From positions 27,892 to 91,891 of IMG/VR virus record IMGVR_UViG_3300042518_001429: DNA of 64,000 nt. The stretch is one strand, 5' to 3'. Made by a program: the position numbers and the translations under genes. Each line of letters begins with the position of its first letter. The stretch's first letter is position 1. Positions 55,326-64,000 of the stretch are shown piece after piece. The DNA is from a virus. Under the pieces are notes generated by a model that saw only the letters and a list, made by a program, of their open reading frames with translations, searched no databases and was not told the DNA's origin.

Positions 55326-56459
55326 TTACGGGGTTGTTTGATTATTAGGGAATAAATCGATACCGAGTATATCGGCTCCTAGCCCTAGTGTGCTGCCAAC
55401 AGAAGCGCCGAGTGGCCCGGCAATTGCACCACCGGCTGCAGCCCCTTGAGCTGCGTTACTATTTGCAATACTACTTGCAATGCTAGTTGTAGCTTCTCCA
55501 GTTTTTTCGAGGTATGTTTGTTGAGCATTTCTTATTTTAGAAGTAGAACGTACACTTTCATTGTTAATAGCCTGAAATAAATTTTTACTAGGTATTACTA
55601 AATCAGTAAGAGTGATATTAACTTCGTATACATCAGGCACGTTACAAGGTCCGGACGGGCCTTGTAGTTGTCTAATGTTGCCACGATTGTAAATTGTAAG
55701 ATTGGTAACACAGGCAGCTGGGGAATAATGTTGACCTGGTATTAATACTTCATAAAAAACAGGCGGTATACCGGTTATGAAGGTTAATTTATTGTAAAGA
55801 TTCTGATTAACTAATAGCTCACAGAGTTCTCTATTTTTAATCCACTCTTGTGTTTTTGAATCAGAGTTATATGTATTGTATAAAGGGAATTTTATAGTAT
55901 AAGAACGGAAATCATGAGACTCCCAAAGCTTAGGGCGGTCCATTATACCAACCTTTGGATAGTTTGCTGCTAAGACAGCCCCGGTGCCGGCCCCTAATAA
56001 ACTCATTGTTTTTTCTGCTAAACCTCCAATCGCAGGATGAATAATTGAGCCAATATCAGCAACAGCCTTTTTACCCGCTTCAAGGGTATCTAAAGATGCC
56101 CATTGCGGGGTATTAACTTCAAAATTGACATCTGTATAAAACGGAAAAAAATACCAAAAACCTGTGTCTTTATCTTTAGGGAATAACGAATCATAAGGAG
56201 AGAGTATATCCCCCCCTTGAATAGCACTGCCTATACCGTTTACATAAAAATCAACCTGTCTTGCAATAGTTGTTTCATCCACTTCATATTCGGTTAATAT
56301 TATAGAAGGTATTTCTTTGCGACTTTGAGGTGGGGTTAAAGTCCAGGTATAATCATTTATTACATCGACACCGCCACTCCCAGTAGGCCTATAAAGAGAT
56401 GCTGCATTAGGGTTATTTTTTGCAGATTCTGATTTACTTGTTCTGTCAAATAAAGCCAT
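55326..56459 (-). CDS. gp48/gp54-like baseplate tube-cap protein
   Basis: A 377-residue protein with tube-like strands in the second half: RSYTIKFPLYNTYNSDSKTQ, FYEVLIPGQHYSPAACVTNL and VPDVYEVNITLTDLVIPSKN. A hydrophobic/Gly-Ala-rich stretch at about 335-365 (GAAAGGAIAGPLGASVGS) is a curious addition that resembles a membrane-active or fusion-type sequence. Position after the tape-measure-like gene and before gp53 matches T4 gp48/gp54, which start the tube. Family assignment is moderate. Confidence 0.55.
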   Translation of the reverse strand: MALFDRTSKSESAKNNPNAASLYRPTGSGGVDVINDYTWTLTPPQSRKEIPSIILTEYEVDETTIARQVDFYVNGIGSAIQGGDILSPYDSLFPKDKDTGFWYFFPFYTDVNFEVNTPQWASLDTLEAGKKAVADIGSIIHPAIGGLAEKTMSLLGAGTGAVLAANYPKVGIMDRPKLWESHDFRSYTIKFPLYNTYNSDSKTQEWIKNRELCELLVNQNLYNKLTFITGIPPVFYEVLIPGQHYSPAACVTNLTIYNRGNIRQLQGPSGPCNVPDVYEVNITLTDLVIPSKNLFQAINNESVRSTSKIRNAQQTYLEKTGEATTSIASSIANSNAAQGAAAGGAIAGPLGASVGSTLGLGADILGIDLFPNNQTTP

Positions 56460-56475
56460 ATTAATACTTATACAA

Positions 56476-58743
56476 TTAAGTTGCTGCTAAAAATTGCTGC
56501 CTAACCCCTCTTATCGAATCAACATTACTTGCAGCTATTTGAGATGTGCTAGTGTATTCTTGCACTTGTCCGTTATTGTTTATTAAAACGCTGTTACCGT
56601 TTGACATAGTTTTTGAATCAAACACTTTAGCTAGTTTAAATACAGCATCTCCCAGAGTTGTTAAAGATTTATTAGTCTTTTCAGTGTTACTAGCTATATC
56701 AGATAAAACTTTTTTATCTACATTGTTATTTGTAATTGAATTTTCAGTTATTGATTGAGGTACAGGGGATGTTATTTTTGTTGTTTCAGGTGTAAGGGTT
56801 GTAGATTCTATACTTTTTGTAGTATCAGGGGTTAGAGCTGTTATTAGTTCCGGAGTTTTTGTTGTTACAGGAATTAAAGGCTTTTCAGTTGATATAGGGG
56901 TTGCATTGAGAGGTGTTATAATATTTGGGTCATTTTGTTCTACAATTGTACTCGGCTGTTTATCACTTATGGTTTTCTGATTAGATTGTTCAATTGTCGG
57001 TTTACCTTGAAAACCTTTACCGTAAACAAACTTATGAACAATAGAGGACTTATCAGGCATTACAACAACTACAGATTGTTTTTGATTATCCCAGTACATG
57101 CGGCGCTTTTCTTTACCTGAGCTAACTGCAGTTCCAAAATCTTTTAAATCTTTATAACCAAATTGCATTGCTTTAATATCTAAAGGTATAATTCCCATCT
57201 CTCTTTTTTTGCTTTCATCTTCTTTATTAATTTTGGTTAAAATATCTTGTTTAGCTTTTTCATTTACTGCGTGACCACCTTCAATCATTCTTTCCCGGAG
57301 AGATTCCCCCATTGTTTGATCTTCTTTTTTAGCCCCTATTAAATTTAGGAATTCTTTTGAAATACCTTCACCGAATATGTCAGCACCAAACATTTTATCT
57401 ATTCCCCAGGTTGTAGGGTCAAATGATGTGACTACATCCGCTGCTGAACCGGCGAGAGCACCAGTACCTACACTCAGTTTTTGTTGCCACCCTAGACCTT
57501 CATTTTCTTTTTTTGATAATTCGTTAATAGTTGTTCCAACACTTTGAATACCTTCAACTGCTGTAACAATAGGTAAAAATAATTTTCCTAAGAGTCCTCC
57601 TGCTTTATTTAGCATTCCTTTACCTGTCTGTGCGATTGGTTTAGCTGGTACTGCAGTAGCTGGTTTTGGTGTAGAAGGAATGAGTGGTGCTCCTGGTGGT
57701 AGAGGTGCCGGTTTTGGTGTAGAAGGGATAGGTGGTACCCCTGGCGGTAGAGGTGCTGGTTTTGGTCCTGAAGGAATAGATGGTGTTGCTGGAGACGGGG
57801 TGCTAGGTATAACTTGAGCTGCGGTACCGGCTGCCGCGGCACCTAGACCTAACCAACCTAGTAATCTTCCTAAACCACCAAATCTCCCTGGTAAGCGAGG
57901 GCCTTTTGGTTTAACTGCACCCCCTGGCTTAGTAGGCTTAGCTCCCGGTTTAGTGGGTCTGGCACCTGGTTTGGCTGGCTTGCCTTTTGGTTTAGTTTTT
58001 TTACCTTTACCGCCGCCATCTAAAAGCATTCTTGCCATTTTATAATCTAGCCACGCGTCAAGTAAGCTGCTACCATCTTCACTACCCGGCATGCCTGATT
58101 CATCTATAGCTGCAGAAACCCCTGTTCGGCCACCACTCATTGATGCCATTTGCTGTTTAAAAAAATCCTGCAGTACAAATTCAAATAGACCTTTAAGATC
58201 TTTTTTACCTTGTTCATTTACACCCCCTAAAACAACAGTGAATGTTCTAAAAATATTTTGTTTTTGTGCTTGTTGACCTTCAGTATCAGTTAGTGGTAGC
58301 TCTTGATTAGTTTCTTTAGCATTAGTCGGTAGTAGGGGTTTTGATAAGTCTGTTTTTTTCTTTTGCTCAGATTTTGCAAATTCAGGAGTAGTTGATCTTG
58401 GTAGAACTTCTGTTTTACGATTTTTTAAATAGTCAAAAAATACCCCTAATAAACCGCCTCTATTAAAAGAGTTTTGAAAATTCTCTAAACTTGCTATAAA
58501 GCCGGGTTTATTCTTACCAGTTTCACTTTTTTCTTTTACCTCTTGGTTTATTTTTGTAGAATCACCGGTGCCTGTTTTAACGGCTTGTAGTATACGAGGT
58601 AAACGGTTTATATCCCGAACCTGTCGTGCTATAGTTTGTACAAATTTTTGTACTGATTTGTTATCAAGATTATACTTCGATAACAAATCTATTATAATTG
58701 TATCTAAGTCGTTTTGTACTGGTTTTGGTAAACTACTAATCAC
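56476..58743 (-). CDS. Tape-measure / hub gp29-like protein
   Basis: A 755-residue protein in the position of T4 gp29 (hub and tape measure). The N-terminal 65 residues are helical, followed by charged linkers, a Lys/Pro/Gly-rich tract (TKPKGKPAKPGARPTKPG) near 245-275, an Ala-rich hydrophobic stretch (LGRLLGWLGLGAAAAGTAAQ) near 295, and three IPSTPKPAPLPPG-type Pro-rich repeats near 315-365. Residues 375-530 are Gly-rich with helices (GSAADVVTSFDPTTWGIDKM), and the C-terminus is Thr/Ser-rich. The start codon is GTG at 58743; the overlapping ATG at 58745 is out of frame. Tape-measure role is inferred from position and composition. Confidence 0.6.
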   Translation of the reverse strand: MISSLPKPVQNDLDTIIIDLLSKYNLDNKSVQKFVQTIARQVRDINRLPRILQAVKTGTGDSTKINQEVKEKSETGKNKPGFIASLENFQNSFNRGGLLGVFFDYLKNRKTEVLPRSTTPEFAKSEQKKKTDLSKPLLPTNAKETNQELPLTDTEGQQAQKQNIFRTFTVVLGGVNEQGKKDLKGLFEFVLQDFFKQQMASMSGGRTGVSAAIDESGMPGSEDGSSLLDAWLDYKMARMLLDGGGKGKKTKPKGKPAKPGARPTKPGAKPTKPGGAVKPKGPRLPGRFGGLGRLLGWLGLGAAAAGTAAQVIPSTPSPATPSIPSGPKPAPLPPGVPPIPSTPKPAPLPPGAPLIPSTPKPATAVPAKPIAQTGKGMLNKAGGLLGKLFLPIVTAVEGIQSVGTTINELSKKENEGLGWQQKLSVGTGALAGSAADVVTSFDPTTWGIDKMFGADIFGEGISKEFLNLIGAKKEDQTMGESLRERMIEGGHAVNEKAKQDILTKINKEDESKKREMGIIPLDIKAMQFGYKDLKDFGTAVSSGKEKRRMYWDNQKQSVVVVMPDKSSIVHKFVYGKGFQGKPTIEQSNQKTISDKQPSTIVEQNDPNIITPLNATPISTEKPLIPVTTKTPELITALTPDTTKSIESTTLTPETTKITSPVPQSITENSITNNNVDKKVLSDIASNTEKTNKSLTTLGDAVFKLAKVFDSKTMSNGNSVLINNNGQVQEYTSTSQIAASNVDSIRGVRQQFLAAT

Positions 58744-58765
58744 ATAAATATTTAATTGCTAAACT

Positions 58766-59584
58766 TTAATAATTAAATAGAGCAGCATTATATTGTAGTT
58801 CTTTTTGAAAAGATATGGTTTGATTTTCAGTTTTTATCTGTATAGTTAATAAATAAAGCTCATACAGGGCTTGTTTATATTTTTCTATATAAGAAATTAT
58901 TTTACCTGTTAGTGTGGTTGGTAGCTCTTTTATAATACTAACCTTGTTTTCTAAAGGCATATTAGTTAAATCAGTTGTAGTTCCATTAGTAGTAATATCT
59001 TTAATACATTTTACTACTTCATAGAGAAAAATTTCTCCAATAACGTTTTGTATTTTTTGATCTAAAAGATTATCTAAATTATCTACGAAATATTTTATAT
59101 AAATGTTTTCGTCTTTTAGTGTTGGAGGTCTACAAGATACCGAAATGCTCCCATCTGTTATACTTTCTTCAGGTATGATATAAAATTGCTTATCATTTAA
59201 AATGTCTCTTAAATTTATTTCATACTTATCATCAGGTAATTGGTGCATTTCTACCTCTTCATCAGTAAAGTATATAGTTAAATTATCTGATAAACAGTTA
59301 GCTCGGATTTGCAATGCAATATATTGAGCGTCATATAGGGTTAAATTATCTATATTAATTTCAGTAGAAAGTAAATTTTCTTTTAATATATCATAAAATG
59401 CTAAATTAAATTTATTTGTTACTGTTGCAGTGTCTGCGATTGTTTCTAACAATCGTTTTAGTTGCTCAGTATTAAGTTGTTTAAACAATATGTCTTGGCT
59501 CAACGAAGGAACATAAACCTTAAAACTCGCTGTAACACTTAATTCTTTAAGTGTGTTCAAAATGCCATTAATATTTTGGGACAT
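58766..59584 (-). CDS. Baseplate hub protein, gp26 family (copy 1)
   Basis: A 272-residue protein. The N-terminal FKVYVPSLSQDILFKQLNTE and the following NKFNLAFYDILKEN, DAQYIALQIRAN segments match the pattern of T4-type baseplate gp26 proteins: a short domain asking for a strand near LPS, then helices, an ALxLRxxS segment and an acidic beta strand. It is rich in Ile, Leu, Asn and Thr. Next to a related paralogue and gp29-like gene, so hub assembly is the likely job. Confidence 0.7.
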   Translation of the reverse strand: MSQNINGILNTLKELSVTASFKVYVPSLSQDILFKQLNTEQLKRLLETIADTATVTNKFNLAFYDILKENLLSTEINIDNLTLYDAQYIALQIRANCLSDNLTIYFTDEEVEMHQLPDDKYEINLRDILNDKQFYIIPEESITDGSISVSCRPPTLKDENIYIKYFVDNLDNLLDQKIQNVIGEIFLYEVVKCIKDITTNGTTTDLTNMPLENKVSIIKELPTTLTGKIISYIEKYKQALYELYLLTIQIKTENQTISFQKELQYNAALFNY

Positions 59585-59614
59585 ATATTAATTTATACAA
59601 TCGGTTCTAAAAAG

Positions 59615-60508
59615 CTACACAAATTCCGGGTTTTTAGTGTTTATGGGTGGTAAGATATTAGCACTCTTTTGTTGAGAGTTTTGTTCTTTTAATATTTGCT
59701 CTAATAGCTTAACAAAAATAGTATATTCTCCAGGTGTACACTCTTCAATATAAGAAGGTGAGAGATTTGCAAACTTAGCAAGAGCAAAAATATTTTCGTA
59801 AAGCGGGTACAAGTTTTTACTAAATAAAATCTGTAAAATAAATACAAACGTATCTTTGCTAAAATGTAATGAGAGATTTTTATTTATTAGATAATCTAAT
59901 AAATTAATCTGGTTTAAATGTTGTACGATATCTGTGATGTGTTTAAAAATTTTAGCACTTATATTAGCAGGCAATGCCTCAAATAATTCTATAAAAACAT
60001 TATCATCTAGTTTAAAAATTTCAATAAATTCGTGATTAGAAATATGTATTTCTTTAATATATCTTTTAAGTATGAGTAATTTATCTTCTTCAGCAGATAA
60101 AAAATAATCTTTTACTGAAGGGTAGCGATAGACTATTTTAAAATTATCAATATTTTGAACGAGTTCGTTATTTTGTAATTTTTTTATTACCTCTACCGCT
60201 TTTTCAAGATTAAAATCGAATTTAAAATTTTTTTGTTCAGTAATTTCAAGCTGTATAGTGCCTCCAATACTAACCGATCTTAATTCAATAACTATTATTA
60301 AAAAATCTAGTACAGAGAGATTATATATCTCATCTACTGAAAGGGTGGTTGTATCTGTTAGTATATTTACTAAATTTATTAAAACATCTTCAACAGAAGG
60401 AGTATCCCCTAAAAGTGTTTTTAAAATAGTCTTAAAATGTTTAACTTTAAGCTCTTTAATAAAGACACTACCTTGTAATAGATCTATTTTTGTAGTAAAT
60501 CCTGACAT
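59615..60508 (-). CDS. Baseplate hub protein, gp26-family paralogue (copy 2)
   Basis: A 297-residue protein similar in plan to its neighbour: VFIKELKVKHFKTILKTLLG, NLVNILTDTTTLSVDEIYNL, then FLIIVIELRSVSIGG, and an acidic C-terminal helix FVKLLEQILKEQNSQQ. The pair is probably a tandem duplication, as T4 has gp26 and gp51 in separate places. It shows no cysteine motif. Role: hub assembly, inferred from family and position. Confidence 0.65.
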   Translation of the reverse strand: MSGFTTKIDLLQGSVFIKELKVKHFKTILKTLLGDTPSVEDVLINLVNILTDTTTLSVDEIYNLSVLDFLIIVIELRSVSIGGTIQLEITEQKNFKFDFNLEKAVEVIKKLQNNELVQNIDNFKIVYRYPSVKDYFLSAEEDKLLILKRYIKEIHISNHEFIEIFKLDDNVFIELFEALPANISAKIFKHITDIVQHLNQINLLDYLINKNLSLHFSKDTFVFILQILFSKNLYPLYENIFALAKFANLSPSYIEECTPGEYTIFVKLLEQILKEQNSQQKSANILPPINTKNPEFV

Positions 60509-60545
60509 GTGAACTTACTTAAGTTGTTTTGTAGTATTATTATAC

Positions 60546-61274
60546 TTACGATATGTTTATATTGTGGGAGACGGTATAGTAATTATATAAAAAGGTAGTT
60601 TCTCGGATTACCGGTCCTGTAGCTGTAGAATAGTTATACTCTTCCCCTGTTATTGAAATAGGGCATGCATCATGAAAAATATATTTTTGCAACACAACAG
60701 GCCCGACTCCTTCTGTTTTAACTGTACCATCGCGGTTGAGAGTAGGGCCAGCTACTGAACCAAGCTTACAAACTACAATATTACATCTATACTGTTGTTC
60801 AGGAGGTCTAGCTATAAGACCTAAATGACCGGTGGTAATAACCCACGGTCTAATTACTGTATCTACAAAACTATAATTAGTTTCTAAAAAAGCTATCCTT
60901 ACTCCACCTGAATAGTCTCCCCTACCATTGCCTGTGGTTGTACGCAAAAATCCATTTGTCTGTATGCCCTCCGGGTTAGCAACAACACTTTCGCTAGGTA
61001 TTTCGACAGCTTGTGCGAATAAACATCCTTTAGTTGTTTGTACTATTTCGTTTTTTCCTATTTTATTAGCTAGAGCATCAATATCCCACCCTCTGGGTTC
61101 TCTCTCTTTAATAGTTTTTAAGACAACATCAACAATTGCCGGGAGCTGTTCAAAGTATAGGACCCACTGAGCACCTTTAGGTATAGCAGTTTCAAATTTA
61201 GATAAAAAACTACCTAAAAAATGAGGTATTTGACTATTATATTCCCCTGCTATTTCTCTATCTAATTCAGCCAT
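60546..61274 (-). CDS. Second tail-tube-like protein (gp54/tube initiator candidate)
   Basis: A 242-residue protein with the tube fold in its second half: RIAFLETNYSFVDTVIRPWV, the strand YRCNIVVCKLG, the segment YIFHDACPISITGEEYNY and RETTFLYNYYTVSHN. The N-terminal part (FLGSFLSKFETAIPKGAQWV) is helical. It is encoded directly downstream of gp19, and T4 gp54 and gp19 share this fold. Could be a tube initiator or specialised first ring. The assignment to gp54 itself is uncertain. Confidence 0.6.
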   Translation of the reverse strand: MAELDREIAGEYNSQIPHFLGSFLSKFETAIPKGAQWVLYFEQLPAIVDVVLKTIKEREPRGWDIDALANKIGKNEIVQTTKGCLFAQAVEIPSESVVANPEGIQTNGFLRTTTGNGRGDYSGGVRIAFLETNYSFVDTVIRPWVITTGHLGLIARPPEQQYRCNIVVCKLGSVAGPTLNRDGTVKTEGVGPVVLQKYIFHDACPISITGEEYNYSTATGPVIRETTFLYNYYTVSHNINIS

Positions 61275-61285
61275 AATTTAGCATT

Positions 61286-61294
61286 ATTATTTAA
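61286..61294 (-). promoter_or_regulatory. AT-rich element before the tube-like gene
   Basis: TTAAATAAT on the minus strand lies 11 bases before the ATG at 61274 in the short gap after gp19. It is the same core as elsewhere in the window. Confidence 0.45.
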
Positions 61295-61307
61295 GATGCT
61301 AAATTAT

Positions 61308-61898
61308 TTATTTTCTATTTGTATCTGTATTTGATGTAGATATTGGTAACTCAGGGTTAACTGTTTCATTACCGATCTTTGTAACTCTCCAGTATTGATA
61401 GGCGATTGTTGCAGGTACTGTAACAATTGTGCCGTTGTCTGTTAAATTGTATGTTGAGTCGCCTACTGATACAACATAAGCACCGATTAAATTATATTGG
61501 CGTATTGTAGTTTCAGGGTTTTTACCGAGAAGTTGAATAGTAACAACTGAGCCTCTACGAGCTATATTATAATCTCCTGTAGAAATTGAGTCATCAAAGG
61601 TATTGAATGTAGCATTTTCAAGTACTGCACGAATATCGTAATTTTGATCACATCTAAAAGAAACATTCCAAGCATCTGATCCTGGGTAAGTAGCTGTACC
61701 CGGAACATTGAACTGTAATCCCATGAACGGTACAGGTATATTAGCTATAGCACGGCCTGGAAGATTAGCAGTTTCTAGATATACGAGCTGATCGTCTCCA
61801 AAGTTAGTATTTGCAAACGAAATAACTCTAAATTGAAACTGACGTGCGAAGTCTTTTTGCTGCGCTACTGTATAGAAGTCGGATATATTTTGTGACAT
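61308..61898 (-). CDS. 19: Tail tube protein gp19
   Basis: A 196-residue protein, slightly longer than T4 gp19 (163). Family features: LETANLPGRAIANIPVPFMG, LQFNVPGTATYPGSDAWNVS and FRCDQNYDIRAVLENATFN. The C-terminus is polar and flexible. It forms the inner tube through which DNA passes. It is encoded 17 bases downstream of gp18, the usual order for T4-like phages. The AATAAATATA element precedes the start. Confidence 0.9.
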   Translation of the reverse strand: MSQNISDFYTVAQQKDFARQFQFRVISFANTNFGDDQLVYLETANLPGRAIANIPVPFMGLQFNVPGTATYPGSDAWNVSFRCDQNYDIRAVLENATFNTFDDSISTGDYNIARRGSVVTIQLLGKNPETTIRQYNLIGAYVVSVGDSTYNLTDNGTIVTVPATIAYQYWRVTKIGNETVNPELPISTSNTDTNRK

Positions 61899-61915
61899 AA
61901 TCTTTTATATATTTA

Positions 61916-64000
61916 TTAGATAAGTTCTAAGAAGTTTTGACTTGTACGTGTAGCGATGAAATTTACCAAGATAAATTCAGCTGCACGGGTCGGTTTAACG
62001 TAAATATCTACTGCAAGTTCGTTACGGTCGATAAGATCGGGTGGATTGTTGCGTTCATCACATACAATCAAGTAATCATATAGACCTTGTGTATTTCTTG
62101 CTAGTTCAAATATAGGGGAGATAGTATTGCGTAAACGTGTTCTTGTTGTATCGGTGTTTGGTTCAAATACAAAGTATTTTAATGTCTTTTGAACAGAGCG
62201 TTCTAGAGTTAAGAACAATCTACGAACATTTACACGATCAAAAGCTGATGGTTTGTTTTGTAGAGTCTTTTGACCAAAAACTACAAACCCGTCACCTGAG
62301 AATAATGCAATAGGGTTAATCGAAATCGTATATAAGAAGTCTCTCTGTTTTTGATTTGGATTGAACGCTAGATCAATAATGTTATTAATTGTTCCACGAC
62401 TAAACCCTGCTGGGGCAAACCATGGTTGGGTAGCTGCATCAGTACGAGCATAGACGGCTGCTACATAACCTGAAGAAGGAGCCCAGAAAGGTTTATCAGC
62501 AAAAGCATCATATACCTTAACCCAGTTGCCGTAAGCTGCAGTGTAATTTGTATTAATTGATTCGTATTGAGTTCTCAATGGCTGATATACATTTTGTGAG
62601 AACGTGTTTGAACGAATTGATAATACTTTTGTATCTTCTCCTTTAACAAAGTTAGGTCTTAAAGGATCAGAGATAAATACGCAGTCTTTACGAGTATTTT
62701 GTACAAAGTTATTATAACTATTAAACAAGCTTCTCCATCTTGCAACAATATCGGATGATGCATCAGTTAAGGCGGATGCTGCTACTGTTGTAGTTTCTTT
62801 AAAAGAGCCACCAGAGGCCATTGCGTGAATTGTTGAAAGACCAGCATCGGCGATAACATCAACAAGTACTGTTTCAGGTGTCTCAATGTGGGTAAGAGCT
62901 CTTTCGAGTTTTAAGTCCGTTTCTCCGATTAGTTTATCGGTGCTTTGTGTATAAGTTGGAACATAAGTTCCTGCAGGATAAACTGCCTTACTACTGGAAC
63001 TTACTGTAACACTTTTATCAGGGCTATTTGAAGATAAACTTGTCCAGTTTGTTTGTTGAGAAATAGCAGGGTTAATTAAAACCTTAATATTAGATGATCC
63101 GTTATTAACTAAGTCTTCAAGATAGAAGGATTTAGGTGTGCCACCAACATTTGCAACTGTCTTCTTTTGAGAATCAAGAGAACCAATAAATGCTTCTACT
63201 AAATTGTATGTAAGTGTTTGAGGTTCGTAAATTGAATTACGTACTTTAAATACACTTAAAACAACTGAATCTCTATAATAATCATTATTAAAATTATATG
63301 TAGGTATGAATTCAATTGCCTCTGAGACAGATCCAGAACCTACTTGTTCTTTTGTTGCAGAAAGTTGAAAGCCTAGACGGTTTGTTGTTACAGGGTAGAG
63401 TATTTCAGAACCTGAAAGACTATAAAGTGTATTAACTGCATCGAAGTTAGTATTTGCCCCGAAGCCGGTATTATCAGCAATTGCTATATAATATCCTTCG
63501 AATTTTTCGTTAATTGTTGTTTGAGCAGAGTTTAATACAATGATACCTGCTGTTGCTGTTGTACCGTTAAAGCTTGCTGCACCTACAGAGTAATTAACAA
63601 CTGTTCCAGAAAGTGCACCTGTACCTGATAGAGGCTGTGTTGCACTTACACCAGCCCAGGTAAAATTGTTTTGAAGCAGATCATCGTATTGAGTTTGTGT
63701 TAAGGTTTTAGTAATTGGGGATCCAACTACAAATCCAGATCCGCCAGCAGAAGAAGCTACAGGAAAGAATAAAGCACTGTACTGGGAACTAAACCCGTCA
63801 CCGGAACCAGAACCGTACGGAAGTCTAGTTACTAAAAGATTACTTGATGAATTTAAAATTTCTTTGCTTGAATAATAGAAGTATCTTTCTGCAGGTGTCT
63901 GCGGTATACCGTAAATTTGTTCAAATTCTGAAATTGTTGAAACTTGTAAAACTTCGTCGGTCGGGCCTTGTGCAGCATAACCTGCTACAAAAACATTAGT
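61916..64000 (-). CDS. 18: Tail sheath gp18, N-terminus outside window
   Basis: At least 694 codons are open on the minus strand and run off the right edge, so the start is not visible. The frame has no stop between 61916 and 64000. At the right edge the product begins TNVFVAGYAAQGPTDEVLQV, and IYGIPQTPAERYFYYSSKEI follows within 50 residues, typical of the sheath N-terminal region. Later come IADAGLSTIHAMASGGSF and the C-terminal domain with RDFLYTISINPIALFSGDGF and VFGQKTLQNKPSAFDRVNVR ending with FIATRTSQNFLELI. T4 gp18 is 659 residues. The Met at 62821 is internal, not the start. Confidence 0.93.
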   Translation of the reverse strand, partial: TNVFVAGYAAQGPTDEVLQVSTISEFEQIYGIPQTPAERYFYYSSKEILNSSSNLLVTRLPYGSGSGDGFSSQYSALFFPVASSAGGSGFVVGSPITKTLTQTQYDDLLQNNFTWAGVSATQPLSGTGALSGTVVNYSVGAASFNGTTATAGIIVLNSAQTTINEKFEGYYIAIADNTGFGANTNFDAVNTLYSLSGSEILYPVTTNRLGFQLSATKEQVGSGSVSEAIEFIPTYNFNNDYYRDSVVLSVFKVRNSIYEPQTLTYNLVEAFIGSLDSQKKTVANVGGTPKSFYLEDLVNNGSSNIKVLINPAISQQTNWTSLSSNSPDKSVTVSSSSKAVYPAGTYVPTYTQSTDKLIGETDLKLERALTHIETPETVLVDVIADAGLSTIHAMASGGSFKETTTVAASALTDASSDIVARWRSLFNSYNNFVQNTRKDCVFISDPLRPNFVKGEDTKVLSIRSNTFSQNVYQPLRTQYESINTNYTAAYGNWVKVYDAFADKPFWAPSSGYVAAVYARTDAATQPWFAPAGFSRGTINNIIDLAFNPNQKQRDFLYTISINPIALFSGDGFVVFGQKTLQNKPSAFDRVNVRRLFLTLERSVQKTLKYFVFEPNTDTTRTRLRNTISPIFELARNTQGLYDYLIVCDERNNPPDLIDRNELAVDIYVKPTRAAEFILVNFIATRTSQNFLELI

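Noticed and set aside
61916-62821. Short sheath ORF starting at the Met at 62821
   Set aside because: Reading the same frame upstream shows no stop to the right edge, and the sequence upstream is clearly sheath; the Met is internal.
1-64000. tRNA genes, integrase, attachment sites or insertion sequences
   Set aside because: No tRNA-like cloverleaf, recombinase motif or inverted-repeat element was recognised; gaps between genes are nearly all below 80 bases.

Overview
This window is about 64 kb from a large, AT-rich, tailed bacteriophage with a contractile tail (myovirus) distantly related to T4. The strongest evidence is a set of T4-type morphogenesis proteins: major capsid gp23, scaffold gp22, prohead protease gp21, head-completion nuclease gp4, neck gp13 and gp14, sheath gp18, tube gp19, baseplate gp5, gp6, gp25, gp53 and a gp26 family pair, and a gp16-like small terminase. 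No host genes, rRNA or tRNA were seen. The host cannot be named; gene style and the B12-dependent ribonucleotide reductase recall marine or freshwater T4-like phages, which is inference only.

Almost everything is on the minus strand and is read from right to left. Reading that way: tail sheath (open at the right edge), tube, a second tube-like protein, two gp26-type baseplate hub proteins, a tape-measure-like protein, a gp48/gp54-like protein, gp53 and a hub-like protein (about 64.0-53.2 kb); a small terminase and an S74-chaperone fibre (51.3-48.9 kb); gp25 and gp6 (46.3-44.0 kb); then about 27 kb of giant modular virion proteins and fibres (44.0-17.4 kb); an acidic core-like protein; gp14, gp13, gp4; gp21, a 49-residue core-like peptide, gp22 and gp23 (17.3-9.3 kb); and finally two fibre-like proteins, a hydrophobic protein and the lysozyme-bearing gp5 spike (8.3-0.4 kb).

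Four short plus-strand islands interrupt the late genes: two small proteins (8.35-9.19 kb), a membrane/coiled-coil protein (12.7-13.6 kb), an unknown protein with a class II ribonucleotide reductase (46.3-48.9 kb), and a small protein with dUTPase and a gp44-like clamp loader ATPase (51.4-53.0 kb). These islands supply DNA precursors and replication functions, while the minus-strand genes build the particle.

The most unusual part is the adhesin array at 17-45 kb. It mixes PKD-like domains, NHL-like beta-propeller repeats, LamG-like folds and lectin-like modules, and contains one strikingly GC-rich cassette in an otherwise very AT-rich gene. Four proteins in the window share a short N-terminal C-x-G-[DN] motif that may be a common particle-docking peptide. 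A TAAATAAT or GCATAAATA element lies only about 5-20 bases before many start codons on both strands; it resembles a T4-type late promoter placed so close that many late mRNAs could be almost leaderless.
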